Assembly (NCBI RefSeq): GCF_014762705.1
Contig: NZ_JABURL010000076.1
Location: forward strand, 1 to 60,544
From: Cyclobacterium sp.
GTDB lineage: Bacteria; Bacteroidota; Bacteroidia; Cytophagales; Cyclobacteriaceae
DNA: 60,544 nt
Reading direction: 5' to 3'
Shown here: positions 15,476-24,455 of the stretch, one piece after another
How the letters are laid out: every line of letters starts with the position of its first letter
Position numbering within the stretch: the stretch's first letter is position 1
Notes under the pieces: generated by a model
The model's input: the letters and a program-made list of their open reading frames with translations, nothing else
Told to the model about the DNA's origin: nothing
Database searches by the model: none
Position numbers and translations under genes: made by a program

Positions 15476-16482
15476 ATTCTAAAGACACTATTGATCCCGC
15501 ATTATTCCCCGGTTTTTCCACAGTTTCCACAATAGCGTCGCGGTCTTTTTTATTCTGGTTTCAAGAGGAGCCGGCCTGGTTCCGGGATAATTTTCTATTC
15601 ATTTGCACCTGCCAGGATTTATTTCCTGGTATCCGATGACAGCTACCCATACCGGGCATCCGACAAAAAAAGTGATGCAGATTTAGTAATTTAGATGGCT
15701 GATTAATTCCTACAGCGACGTTTCCCGGGTGGGCTTCTTCTTTGTTTCGTACTTCCAGGCTTTTCTTATGGTACCACCCGAAGGCCGCTGCGACAGCCCC
15801 CCTACCCTGTTTCAGCAGAGACACTTGTCAGATGCGTATAGGTCCCTCTTTGGTAACAGCCCGAGTTTGAAAAACAGAAATTTCCCAAACAGTACTCAAC
15901 AATAGCCATCTGGATTCAAAGCCAAGAAACTTTTTAAAATACTAATAATGGGTGTTTTATATCATAAAACTAATTGACTAAGGTCAGCTATTATTATTAA
16001 AATAGTACGTTCCTTTGCCTTGCTTTGACCTATCAAACAGAGCAGGACAAACAGACAACTAATACGCACTTTGCTCTCGCAATGTAAAATAGCTTTTAAG
16101 CTAACTATCGGTTAGCCCTCACGGTACACTTGTCAAAATCCGTTTAACCATTTTTGTTGAACCAAGGTGTTACTGGCAATGCCGCTGCCTTTTACCAGAG
16201 TCAACGGGGGCATTAAGAATGGCTTTAAAGCATCCTAACTGTTGCCATGCATAGCGGGACAAACCTGTCCGCTTGCTTTTTCGTGGGCATTAGGTATACC
16301 GGGAATTCCCGCACATTCTGGACACCATTAGGGTACAAACCAAACCAGGCACAGCGGTCGTTGAAACAGTCGGTCTTACTATTCACCACTCAATGCGCAA
16401 TTGGTACCGAAAATCGCATTGAGCAGACCCTATACTTCAGATCCATACTACTATATCAGAAGTATATTTATTTTACAACCTA
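15476..16482. other. Long intergenic stretch, no gene seen
   Basis: About 1 kb without a credible gene. A minus-strand frame (15824-15561, 87 codons) contains GWYHKKSLEVRNKEEAHPGN, which looks protein-like, but no family is recognised. A plus-strand frame at 16247-16522 has biased composition. No tRNA-like cloverleaf or inverted repeat stands out. The region may hold decayed mobile DNA. Confidence 0.4.
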
Positions 16483-16514
16483 TTTGGATGTATTTAATTT
16501 TACAACTATATTTG
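16483..16514 (+). promoter_or_regulatory. Promoter with repeated operator-like motif before the SatD-like gene
   Basis: TTTG (16483-16486) and TATATTTG (16507-16514) are separated by 20 nt, matching the Bacteroidota TTTG-N19-21-TAnnTTTG form. TATTTTACAACCTATTTGG and AATTTTACAACTATATTTG form a direct repeat about 32 nt apart that overlaps both boxes. The -7 box ends 4 nt before ATG 16519, so the transcript would be nearly leaderless. Confidence 0.45.
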
Positions 16515-16518
16515 TTGT

Positions 16519-17157
16519 ATGAAACGTACAGAAATAGTCCTTATAGGGGATGTGATTAAATCACGAAAGCGCTTTAACCCTGAAGAATGGAAGTATTTTC
16601 ACCAATTAATTAAAAAAATTAACAATGAATTCCATTCATCGATAAAAATACCCATCACAATATATTCCGGAGATAGCTTTGGAGGTATTTGCAATAGTGT
16701 AGAATCTGCAATTGACATTCTATTAGCAATTCAAGAATACCATAAATACCATAAATCGAGAGTAGTACTGATTGAAGATGAAATTTCTTTTGGTTTGGAA
16801 ACAAAAAATTTTCTAAATTTAGAAGGGCCTGCGCTTTGGAAAAGTCAAGGTCTATTGGACAATTTAAAAAAAAGCGCGTCTTTTTTCTTGTCTGATCTAC
16901 AAAATGAATTAAAGACAATTACTGTTAACACTATCCTTAATCTAATCTTATCCATTCGCAATGACTGGAGCGAAATAGAATGGGCAGTTTATAAGCACCA
17001 GGGCTTACCTATAACGCAAAAGGATCTTGCCGAAAAGTTGGAGGTTTCACAGCAGTATATTTCGAAGATTTTATACGCATCCAAAATCAAATTGGTCCGG
17101 GAAGCTGAAAATAACCTGACACAAATACTACATGGAATCGATACTACCATTCATTAG
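16519..17157 (+). CDS. SatD-family HTH protein
   Basis: A 212-residue protein of the SatD family (regulatory partner of small membrane proteins). It starts with the conserved nucleotide-like motif IVLIGDVIKSRK, has YSGDSFGG at ~49-56, a central helical part, and a C-terminal helix-turn-helix (TQKDLAEKLEVSQQYISKIL) near 174-193. The HTH and the direct repeats at its promoter suggest autoregulation; this is inference. The last 26 nt overlap the next gene, a membrane protein, so the two are translationally coupled as in other SatD loci. Confidence 0.8.
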   Translation: MKRTEIVLIGDVIKSRKRFNPEEWKYFHQLIKKINNEFHSSIKIPITIYSGDSFGGICNSVESAIDILLAIQEYHKYHKSRVVLIEDEISFGLETKNFLNLEGPALWKSQGLLDNLKKSASFFLSDLQNELKTITVNTILNLILSIRNDWSEIEWAVYKHQGLPITQKDLAEKLEVSQQYISKILYASKIKLVREAENNLTQILHGIDTTIH

Positions 17158-17935
17158 GGCAAACAGCACTTTGACTCAAGGAGTAGTAATAGTTATCGGA
17201 TATTTCATTACGTTTATTGCTACGAACTTGTTGATAAAAAAAATAATTCTAAAAGGAAAAGAAAAGATTGATGTAGATAATGATGGAAATATAGACCAAA
17301 AGGATGAGAAGATTATTAGAGATGGTTATATAATTGGTAAATGTGAGAACATAATAATAATAACGTTTGTACTGGCAGGAGAGGTCACAGGGCTAGCGCT
17401 AATTTTCGCAGCAAAAAATTTAGCAAGACAAAAAGACATAAATGATAATGCTGGTTTTTTTCTTGCCGGAACCATGATAAATTTTACAGCTACATTACTG
17501 TTTGCCTTTATTATCAAGTATGTTCTGACGTTGATTCCAGCAGGAAACATGAATCACAAAGCCGCTGATCCAATAGGTAGTAGTCATTTTCGACACCATA
17601 TCGAAAACTTCAATCAGATGGACAATGAGCTTTATATTCAGCATGTCCCCAATGATTCGGCCTTTTTATTCCTGGCAGAGCATATCCCTCTTATCGAAGT
17701 TCCGGAAAAAGACATTGAAGAAACATATTACTTCCGCTGGTGGACGTATCGAAAACACATAAAACATACGGAGGATGGTTTTGTGATTACCGAATTCTTA
17801 CCCAAGGTTCCCTGGTCAGGAAAACACAATACGATAAATTGTCCGGCCGCTCATCATATATACGAAGGGAGGTGGTTGAGGGACCCGCGGTACATATCCG
17901 ATTATATTGATTTCTGGTTAAACAATTTGGGATAG
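17132..17935 (+). CDS. Chimeric protein: SatD-partner membrane domain fused to MGH1-like glycoside hydrolase fragment
   Basis: The 267-residue frame has two unlike halves. Residues 1-137 form a membrane protein with three helices (about 16-38, 72-96, 108-135) and an EF-hand-like loop DVDNDGNIDQKD at 48-59. Residues 139-267 match the N-terminal segment of bacterial MGH1-like glycoside hydrolases: MNHKAADPIGSSHF, VPNDSAFLFLAEHIPL, EETYYFRWWTYRKHIK, HNTINCPAAHHIYEGRWLRD. The enzymes continue for several hundred more residues, including the catalytic acids; here the frame stops at DYIDFWLNNLG. A deletion or recombination probably joined the two in frame near residue 138. The enzymatic half cannot be active. 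Confidence 0.7.
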   Translation: MESILPFIRANSTLTQGVVIVIGYFITFIATNLLIKKIILKGKEKIDVDNDGNIDQKDEKIIRDGYIIGKCENIIIITFVLAGEVTGLALIFAAKNLARQKDINDNAGFFLAGTMINFTATLLFAFIIKYVLTLIPAGNMNHKAADPIGSSHFRHHIENFNQMDNELYIQHVPNDSAFLFLAEHIPLIEVPEKDIEETYYFRWWTYRKHIKHTEDGFVITEFLPKVPWSGKHNTINCPAAHHIYEGRWLRDPRYISDYIDFWLNNLG

Positions 17936-18282
17936 GAATGGCACAAAATATAATCTTGGAAAAGGTTTGTTACTTTTTGTGGATGGGGCATTGAAAGCAC
18001 AAACTTCTCAAGTTGAACGTTTGATCTATAAAATGTAAATCCCCCAAGCGAAGTAAGGTTGCTCTGGCAGATGGTTTCCGGTAAGGGCATTTTGAAACGA
18101 ACAACAATGTAAACCCCATGCAAAAAAAATCTTTCGAAAATATAAAAGAAATACTAGATTGAAGGATTGTTGCATGGTAAGTCGAGTGCATGATGCAATT
18201 TGACCTTACCGTTCCACTTCCCTGAAATAAAATTTGGAAATGCTTCAAATGATTCGGTAACAACTTTAATGCTATATCAATT
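17936..18282. other. Intergenic stretch, no gene seen
   Basis: About 350 bp with only out-of-frame short ORFs on the minus strand. No continuation of the truncated glycoside hydrolase was found in any frame here. Confidence 0.45.
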
Positions 18283-18777
18283 ATGAATATAAAAATCTAC
18301 CTACTTGCCTTTCTTTTTCTTTGTTCTCTTAAGGGGTATTCCCAAAATAACGACAGCAGGGATAATGATCGATTGGCCGAACTAAACGAGTTCTGGAAAG
18401 AAGTTTCACGCACGATTGAAGAAGGAGATTTTGAAGGCTATGCAGGTACTTTTCATGAGAAAGCAACCCTGGTTTCAGGTATTAGCAACAAAGCCTACCC
18501 CATTGCCACAGCCCTTACAGGATGGAAAAAAGATTTTGTTGATACCCGGTCGGGACAAAGGAAATCTTCAGTGGCATTCAAATTCAACAAACGATTCGGT
18601 GATCCCAGCACTGCATTTGAAAGCGGTATCTTTTACTATTCCTATGAATTGGACGGAGAAAAGAATGGCTATTACATCCATTTTGATGGGCTATTGGTAA
18701 AAGAAGGTACCTGGAAAATGATGATGGAATATCAAAAAAGTGCGGCAACAAAAGAAGATTGGGACGCTTTAAAATAG
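18283..18777 (+). CDS. Secreted NTF2-like (SnoaL/DUF4440-type) protein
   Basis: A 164-residue protein with a signal peptide (MNIKIYLLAFLFLCSLKGYS, cleavage near residue 20-21) followed by an NTF2-like fold: N-terminal helix LAELNEFWKEVSRTIEEGDF, then GTFHEKATLVSG and a beta sheet ending YIHFDGLLVKEGTWKMMMEY. Such domains bind small ligands or act as isomerase-like scaffolds; no catalytic Asp-Tyr set is evident. It stands alone, 218 nt before the bifunctional esterase. Confidence 0.75.
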   Translation: MNIKIYLLAFLFLCSLKGYSQNNDSRDNDRLAELNEFWKEVSRTIEEGDFEGYAGTFHEKATLVSGISNKAYPIATALTGWKKDFVDTRSGQRKSSVAFKFNKRFGDPSTAFESGIFYYSYELDGEKNGYYIHFDGLLVKEGTWKMMMEYQKSAATKEDWDALK

Positions 18778-18994
18778 GCTTGTAACAATAGGATTAGCCC
18801 ATTCCGAGCTTCGGGAGAATCTGGCAAAGATAATCATCTCTAATTGTGCCTTCCTCGTCATGCTTGATTTCATGTGATTCCCTGCTAATTTGAACAGAAA
18901 GAGGCCTATTTTTAGCCAATACTGTCTCTCCATTTTGCGAATTGCCTGCACCAATTATTGTAAAAGAACTCCTTACCAAACGTAAATTTAGATA

Positions 18995-20977
18995 ATGAAT
19001 AAGCACTTCGGAGTAATCCTGTTTTTACTAATGAACTTTGCACTTCAAGACGGGTTTGCGCAAAGTCAGGGAGATTCGGTAGGGGTGCAGCCCAATAAAG
19101 AATCGATTTGGAAAGGTTTCCAGCGACATGATTTTACGTTTCTGCAAAGGGAGGCGCGACTAATAGTGCCTAAGAATCCCCTTTATGGAAATCCATGGGT
19201 TTGGCGGGCCCGCTTCCCGGACTGGCATACGGAAGCCGATAGCATTCTTATTTCCCGAGGGTTTCATCTGGCTTATATCAATACGGATAACCTATACGGA
19301 AGTCCGGGTGCCGTCGCTATTTGGAATGAATTCTACGATTTTTTAACTGTAAAATGGCAATTGCATGAAAAAGTTTCCTTGATGGGAGTGAGCAGAGGTG
19401 GTTTGTTTATTTATAACTGGGCCAAGAAAAATCCGGAAAAAGTAGCCAGCATTTATGCGGAGGCACCTGTTTCAGATTTTAAAAGCTGGCCCGGGGGGTT
19501 TGGTTCAGGCAAGGGTAGCCCAAAGGACTGGGAAAGACTAAAGGAAGCTTATGGTTTTCTTTCCGATGAGGAGGCAAAACTATACCAAAATAACCCGATC
19601 GATAGCCTGGGAGTACTGGCAGAAGCAAAAGTGCCCCTAATGCATATGATTGGACTTGATGATAAAATTGTACCGATAGCTGAAAACACTTTGCCCTTAA
19701 TTACAAAATACATTGGTCTGGGCGGAAATGTTCGTGTGGTTACCTGTACCCGGGGAGAACAAGCTCTTGAAGGACATCATTTCACCATTGAGACTCCGAA
19801 AACCGTTGCCGATTTTATAACCTACCACGCACTTGAGCACCTTCCGCTAGATGCTGCCAATTACCACACCAAGCGGGACGGCCTTAAAAATGCTCAAATC
19901 AGGTTTGAACGGGATAAAAAGGGGAAGGTAGCATTTTTGGGTGGCTCGATTACCCATAATCCAGGCTGGCGGGATAGTGTGTCTCTCTACCTCCAAAAGC
20001 GTTTTCCGGAAACCGAATTCGAATTTATCGAGGCGGGAATTCCTTCCATGGGTACCACTCCGGCCGCCTTCAGGCTTGTGCGGGATGTACTATCAAAAGG
20101 AAAAATAGATTTACTTTTCGAAGAAGGGGCCGTCAACGACGCATCAAATGGAAGAACCTCCCTGGAGCAAATCCGGGCCATGGAAGGAATTGTACGGCAT
20201 ACCTTAATGGCCAACCCGGATGCAGCCATTGTAATCATGCATTTTGCAGACCCTGATAAAATAGAAAGCTATTCCAAAGGAATAGAGCCAGAAGTGATTG
20301 CAAATCATACAAAAGTAGCTGAGCATTATCACATCCCAACGATCAACCTGGCAAAAGAAGTTGCCGATAGGATAGCAAAAGGGGAATTTACCTGGGAAGA
20401 CGATTTCAAGGACCTTCACCCATCCCCATTCGGTCAAGGTATTTATGCCAAGTCCATCAACCACTTTCTTTCCAATGCGTTTTCAAGTCCCCTTGATGCC
20501 GATGATAAGGTATTCTCCCGCGTACTCCCCGAGAAAATCGACACCTATTCGTTCGACAAGGGGAGTTTAGTAGATGTTGAGGCTGCCAAATTTGACAAGG
20601 GATGGTACATCGATCCATCATGGAACCCTGAAGACGGCTCCGGTACCCGGCCCAACTACGTAAATGTACCCATGTTGCGGAGCGATATACCCGGAAGCAC
20701 AATGAAATTAAAGTTTAATGGATCTGCAGTGGGTATTGCCGTTGCGGCCGGCAAAGACGCAGGAGATATCGAATACCGAATCGATAAAAAAGAATGGAAA
20801 ACACTACGGCTTTTCACCAGGTGGAGTGCGGGACTACACCTGCCCTGGTATTATACCCTGGCCTCTGAATTATCCGAAAAAAAGCATCTATTGGAAATCC
20901 GAATTGCAAGCACCAAAGACGAAAAAAGCACTGGCAATGCCTGCACCATCCGCTACTTTTATGTTAACAAGTATTGA
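18995..20977 (+). CDS. Bifunctional secreted esterase: alpha/beta hydrolase plus SGNH hydrolase
   Basis: A 660-residue exported protein (signal peptide to about residue 22, GFAQS). Residues ~45-280 form an alpha/beta hydrolase with nucleophile elbow GVSRGG (Ser133), a candidate acid in GLDDKIVP and histidine in EGHHF. Residues ~305-505 form an SGNH hydrolase: GGSITHNPGWRD (Ser318), GIPSMG, EEGAVNDAS and block V DLHPSPFGQG. The C-terminal ~140 residues are beta-rich (NVPMLRSDIPGSTMKLKFNG), likely a carbohydrate-binding module. Both catalytic sets look intact, suggesting a double glycan or acyl esterase. It heads the esterase-esterase-sulfatase group. Confidence 0.85.
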   Translation: MNKHFGVILFLLMNFALQDGFAQSQGDSVGVQPNKESIWKGFQRHDFTFLQREARLIVPKNPLYGNPWVWRARFPDWHTEADSILISRGFHLAYINTDNLYGSPGAVAIWNEFYDFLTVKWQLHEKVSLMGVSRGGLFIYNWAKKNPEKVASIYAEAPVSDFKSWPGGFGSGKGSPKDWERLKEAYGFLSDEEAKLYQNNPIDSLGVLAEAKVPLMHMIGLDDKIVPIAENTLPLITKYIGLGGNVRVVTCTRGEQALEGHHFTIETPKTVADFITYHALEHLPLDAANYHTKRDGLKNAQIRFERDKKGKVAFLGGSITHNPGWRDSVSLYLQKRFPETEFEFIEAGIPSMGTTPAAFRLVRDVLSKGKIDLLFEEGAVNDASNGRTSLEQIRAMEGIVRHTLMANPDAAIVIMHFADPDKIESYSKGIEPEVIANHTKVAEHYHIPTINLAKEVADRIAKGEFTWEDDFKDLHPSPFGQGIYAKSINHFLSNAFSSPLDADDKVFSRVLPEKIDTYSFDKGSLVDVEAAKFDKGWYIDPSWNPEDGSGTRPNYVNVPMLRSDIPGSTMKLKFNGSAVGIAVAAGKDAGDIEYRIDKKEWKTLRLFTRWSAGLHLPWYYTLASELSEKKHLLEIRIASTKDEKSTGNACTIRYFYVNKY

Positions 20978-21380
20978 CAAAAAACGACAGGGACCAAAAT
21001 CAATTTTCATTTGTAAACAGCCCGGGGCAAGGTCAGCTACATACCGCTTCCTGCCTTCAGTTAAATGGACTTTATTAGTGTGACTTTGTTACCACTTGCG
21101 CACATTGCCTTTGCTTAACCCCCTTCAATGGACCATACATAGGTATTCGGTTATAGTTTGACTTTCCCGGAAAGAATGAACCCTTCGGCCCATAACAAGC
21201 AGACTGAGGAAACTTACACGCAAATGCTGCGCTTTACCTCCAGCTTGTTTATCCCCAATAAGGTGAATGTGCGTTTTAAGGTTGCAGAACAGATTTAATT
21301 CCAGGGAAACTTTGAATAATTGGGTCTTTTGGCCTACTTTTAATTTTACTTATTTATCAACCACTAATCAAATCTTTTGA
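20978..21380. other. Intergenic stretch, no gene seen
   Basis: About 400 bp with no credible gene, repeat or RNA. Short frames here read into the preceding gene out of phase. Presumably contains the promoter of the esterase-sulfatase pair. Confidence 0.45.
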
Positions 21381-22646
21381 ATGAAGCTTATCGCTATCCT
21401 GACAATAGTTATTGCATCTACACTGTTCGGTTGCAGTGGGAGTGAAGCAACTTCTGATGAAATTCGTCAAGGCCTGGAAAATTGGTTGGCCACACCAGTT
21501 TCGGAAAGGGAGCCCTTGGGAAATCTTGAATTCTCAAAAAGGCCTTTGACAAAGAATGAAGCAGAAAATTTCACAACTATTCTATTTCAAGACCAGCAGC
21601 GCCAACTCATTAAGGACTATGGACAACAGTGGGCGTCTCGAGAAATAAGTTATGAGGGAATGAAAATGCCTTTCTTTTATCAGAAATTTGGCGAGGAGCC
21701 AGCAGAAGGTAGAAGTTTGTTTATATCCCTGCACGGTGGAGGCAATACCCGGCCTGAAAACAACGACCAACAGTACGAAAATCAAAAGCACCTGTACGAT
21801 CAGGCCATGAGTAGCCTGGAGGGCATCTACCTGGCGCCCAGAGCCCCTACCAATACCTGGAATTTATGGCATGAAAATCACATTGATGATTTTTTCACCC
21901 TCATAATCCGGCTTGCTGTGGCATTGGAAAATGTTAACCCCAATAAAGTTTATTTATTGGGGTATTCTGCAGGCGGTGATGGTGTCTTTCAATTGGCCCC
22001 CAGAATGGCAGACAGATGGGCTGCAGCATCCATGATGGCCGGACACCCCAATGAAACCTCACCCCTGAGCCTGAAAAATACACCTTTTGCGCTACACATG
22101 GGTGCATTGGATGCTGCTTATGACAGAAATCTTAAAGCTAAGGAATGGAAAACAAGGCTGGACAGCCTGGAAAACAATGCCCCTGGTACCTATGTCCACC
22201 AGGTAGTACTTCATGAAGGAAAGGGCCATTGGATGGAACTGGAAGATGCGGCCGCATTATCCTGGATGTCAACCCACAAACGCAATCCCATACCAGAAAA
22301 AATTGTCTGGAAACAGGATGACAGGCATCATCCGGATTTTTATTGGCTGGGTGTTCCGGAAGATTTAATTGAAACCGGAGGGGAAGTTATTGCAACATAC
22401 AGCAGGTCCCGGAATGAGATAAACATCATTTCCAATTATAGCAGCATACTTAAAATTTACATCAACGATGAAATGTTGGATTTGGACGCTCCCATCACCG
22501 TGAAATACCAGGGTAAAATCATTGCTGAAAAGACATTTAAAAGATCCCTTTCGGCAATTTACAATACGCTTTCACCAAAGGGAGACCCAGAATTGTCCTT
22601 CCCTTGCGTACTGACACTTATCGATAATGATACATTGGGTGAATGA
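21381..22646 (+). CDS. Alpha/beta hydrolase (esterase/polyhydroxybutyrate depolymerase-like) lipoprotein
   Basis: A 421-residue lipoprotein (lipobox TLFGC, Cys18). The alpha/beta hydrolase core shows the oxyanion-hole motif ISLHGGGNTRP, the nucleophile elbow GYSAGGDG (Ser196), a candidate acid in MGALDAAYDRN and His in GKGHWM. The arrangement resembles esterase-type phospholipase/depolymerase lipoproteins. The C-terminal ~110 residues (VIATYSRSRNEINIISNYSS) are beta-rich and may be an accessory domain. The sulfatase start follows 19 nt after the stop, so both belong to one operon and probably act on the same extracellular ester. Confidence 0.82.
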   Translation: MKLIAILTIVIASTLFGCSGSEATSDEIRQGLENWLATPVSEREPLGNLEFSKRPLTKNEAENFTTILFQDQQRQLIKDYGQQWASREISYEGMKMPFFYQKFGEEPAEGRSLFISLHGGGNTRPENNDQQYENQKHLYDQAMSSLEGIYLAPRAPTNTWNLWHENHIDDFFTLIIRLAVALENVNPNKVYLLGYSAGGDGVFQLAPRMADRWAAASMMAGHPNETSPLSLKNTPFALHMGALDAAYDRNLKAKEWKTRLDSLENNAPGTYVHQVVLHEGKGHWMELEDAAALSWMSTHKRNPIPEKIVWKQDDRHHPDFYWLGVPEDLIETGGEVIATYSRSRNEINIISNYSSILKIYINDEMLDLDAPITVKYQGKIIAEKTFKRSLSAIYNTLSPKGDPELSFPCVLTLIDNDTLGE

Positions 22647-22665
22647 GCAATCGAAGAAAACAACC

Positions 22666-24222
22666 ATGAGAAAGCTATATCTAAACTGCTTACCCTTTTT
22701 TGCAGCCTTATCGCTGCTGCTATTCAATAACTGCAAGGCTCCACAAAAAAACACAGAAAGGAAACCAAATATTTTATTCATAGCTGTGGATGACATGAAT
22801 GACTGGGCAGGATTTTTATCCGGACATGCGGGGATGAAAATCCATACACCCAATATCGATCGCCTGGCTGCATCCTCCATGGTATTTACCAATGCCCATA
22901 CTCCGGCCCCGGCCTGTGCGCCAACAAGGGCAGCGATACTTACCGGTATACATCATGCCCGTTCCGGAACGCAAAACGTGTACTGGGGAGATGGGCCAAA
23001 ATGGAGGGAATTTGATGCATTAAAAGAGGTGCCAACCCTGGAGCAATTTTTCAAAAAAAACGGCTATAAAACACTGGGCGCAGGCAAAATATATCACAGT
23101 CAGGCACCACCCTGGACTCCTACCAGCCAGGTAGAACCTGCCAACTGGGATTTTTACTACCCAAGCCCTTATATTTCCCATCCCTACCAGATTCGCGCAC
23201 CTGACGAGGTCATCTATCCCGAGGACGTTGACAATGAGAATCGTCCCGGAGGCGGGGCAGACGGGTGGTGGACATGGGGAGCGATTCCTGTTCCCGATGA
23301 AAAAATGGCAGACTACCATGTAGCAGATTGGGTAAGTTACCAACTTGGTCAAAATCACGAAAAACCCTTTTTCCTGGCCGCAGGCATGTGGAAACCGCAT
23401 GACCCATGGGAAGTTCCCCAAAAATATTTTGACATGTATCCCCTGGAGGATATTGTCCTCCCAGAACGAAAAGCGGATGACTTGGAAGACGCATTTGATC
23501 ATGGACGTCGTTGGATCATGAAATGGGTCCTGGACAACAAGCAATGGGAAAAAATAATCCAGTCTTATGCCGCCTCCATTACTTTCTCGGATGCAATGGT
23601 AGGGAGACTGCTGGATGCCCTGGAAAAATCCGAACATGCCGATAACACGATAGTTGTGTTATGGTCCGACCATGGTATGCACATGGGAGAGAAGGATAAT
23701 ATTGAAAAATTCACGCTTTGGGAACGGTCTACGCGGGTGCCGCTAATCATTTCGGTTCCAGGCATGGCCTCGGCAGGAATGCGGTGCGAGCAGCCGGTGA
23801 GTTTGATGGATCTGTATCCGACTCTGGTCGACCTGAGCGGATTTGAGCCTCCCTCCCACCTGGATGGAAATAGTCTGGTACCTCAACTGGAAAACCCGGA
23901 AACCAAGACAGCACCGGTTATATCCAGCTACAAGTTTCCCAACAATAAGGAGCAGGCCGTTAGCGGGCATGCCGTAAGAAGCATGAGGTACCGCTACATC
24001 TACTATCCGGAGATCAATCTGGAAGAACTCTACGATCACGAAAATGACCCGGATGAATGGGAAAACATTGCTTATAAAAAAACCCATACCCAGGTCATTG
24101 AAGCACACCGCAATGTCTTGCGGGATATGCTGCCCCAAATCACCTGGAAGGACGGCCCACCGGATGGTTATTCAGTTGATGGGAATGGGAGGGTAAAAAA
24201 GGATAGTTTTGAATCGTTTTAA
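22666..24222 (+). CDS. Type I sulfatase lipoprotein (iduronate-2-sulfatase-like)
   Basis: A 518-residue alkaline-phosphatase-fold sulfatase. ATG 22666 is chosen over the in-frame ATG 22627 because it begins directly with a signal peptide and lipobox (LLLFNNC, lipidated Cys about residue 18). Metal/active-site motifs: NILFIAVDDMNDW, formylglycine motif CAPTR with Cys84, GAGKIYHS, WKPHDPW and DHGMHMGEKDN. The pattern fits the iduronate-2-sulfatase-like group (sulfatase S1). Maturation needs a formylglycine-generating enzyme encoded elsewhere. Its partner upstream is an esterase lipoprotein. Confidence 0.92.
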   Translation: MRKLYLNCLPFFAALSLLLFNNCKAPQKNTERKPNILFIAVDDMNDWAGFLSGHAGMKIHTPNIDRLAASSMVFTNAHTPAPACAPTRAAILTGIHHARSGTQNVYWGDGPKWREFDALKEVPTLEQFFKKNGYKTLGAGKIYHSQAPPWTPTSQVEPANWDFYYPSPYISHPYQIRAPDEVIYPEDVDNENRPGGGADGWWTWGAIPVPDEKMADYHVADWVSYQLGQNHEKPFFLAAGMWKPHDPWEVPQKYFDMYPLEDIVLPERKADDLEDAFDHGRRWIMKWVLDNKQWEKIIQSYAASITFSDAMVGRLLDALEKSEHADNTIVVLWSDHGMHMGEKDNIEKFTLWERSTRVPLIISVPGMASAGMRCEQPVSLMDLYPTLVDLSGFEPPSHLDGNSLVPQLENPETKTAPVISSYKFPNNKEQAVSGHAVRSMRYRYIYYPEINLEELYDHENDPDEWENIAYKKTHTQVIEAHRNVLRDMLPQITWKDGPPDGYSVDGNGRVKKDSFESF

Positions 24223-24455
24223 TCCTCTCGAATCGAAACCCTATCCGTTCGTTTAGAGGATCGGAAAAGTATGTTGTCCTTACCCAGTTCACCCCATAGG
24301 AAATTGAAAGTTATCCATCAGATGAAGCCATCGTCCCGTGCTGTTTGTTTCGGATAAACCAGTTGAGATAGCTAAATATTTAACCCGCTTGACTGCAGGC
24401 AGCTTGGAGAACAGCCAATGGCTTCATGAAACAACATATAAACATTTGAATTATC

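Noticed and set aside
15561-15824. Minus-strand 87-codon frame containing GWYHKKSLEVRN
   Set aside because: Reads partly like protein, but no family, start context or neighbour supports it; kept only as a note on the intergenic stretch.
16247-16522. Plus-strand 91-codon frame before the SatD-like gene
   Set aside because: Odd composition (ACFFVGIRYTGNSRTFWTP...), overlaps the promoter of the next gene and runs into its start.
20718-21083. 121-codon plus frame overlapping the bifunctional esterase
   Set aside because: It is an alternative phase of the esterase's C-terminal region and the spacer after it.
23020-23637. 205-codon minus frame inside the sulfatase gene
   Set aside because: Antisense shadow of the strongly supported sulfatase; no domain.
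18995-24222. Polysaccharide utilisation locus (PUL) call
   Set aside because: No SusC/SusD pair or intact glycoside hydrolase here; the TonB receptor at 44.4 kb has no SusD and lies 20 kb away, so the formal PUL label is not supported.
24222-24261. ATCCTCT...AGAGGAT inverted repeat after the sulfatase
   Set aside because: Only 7-nt arms with a 26-nt loop and no T-tract; not convincing as a terminator.
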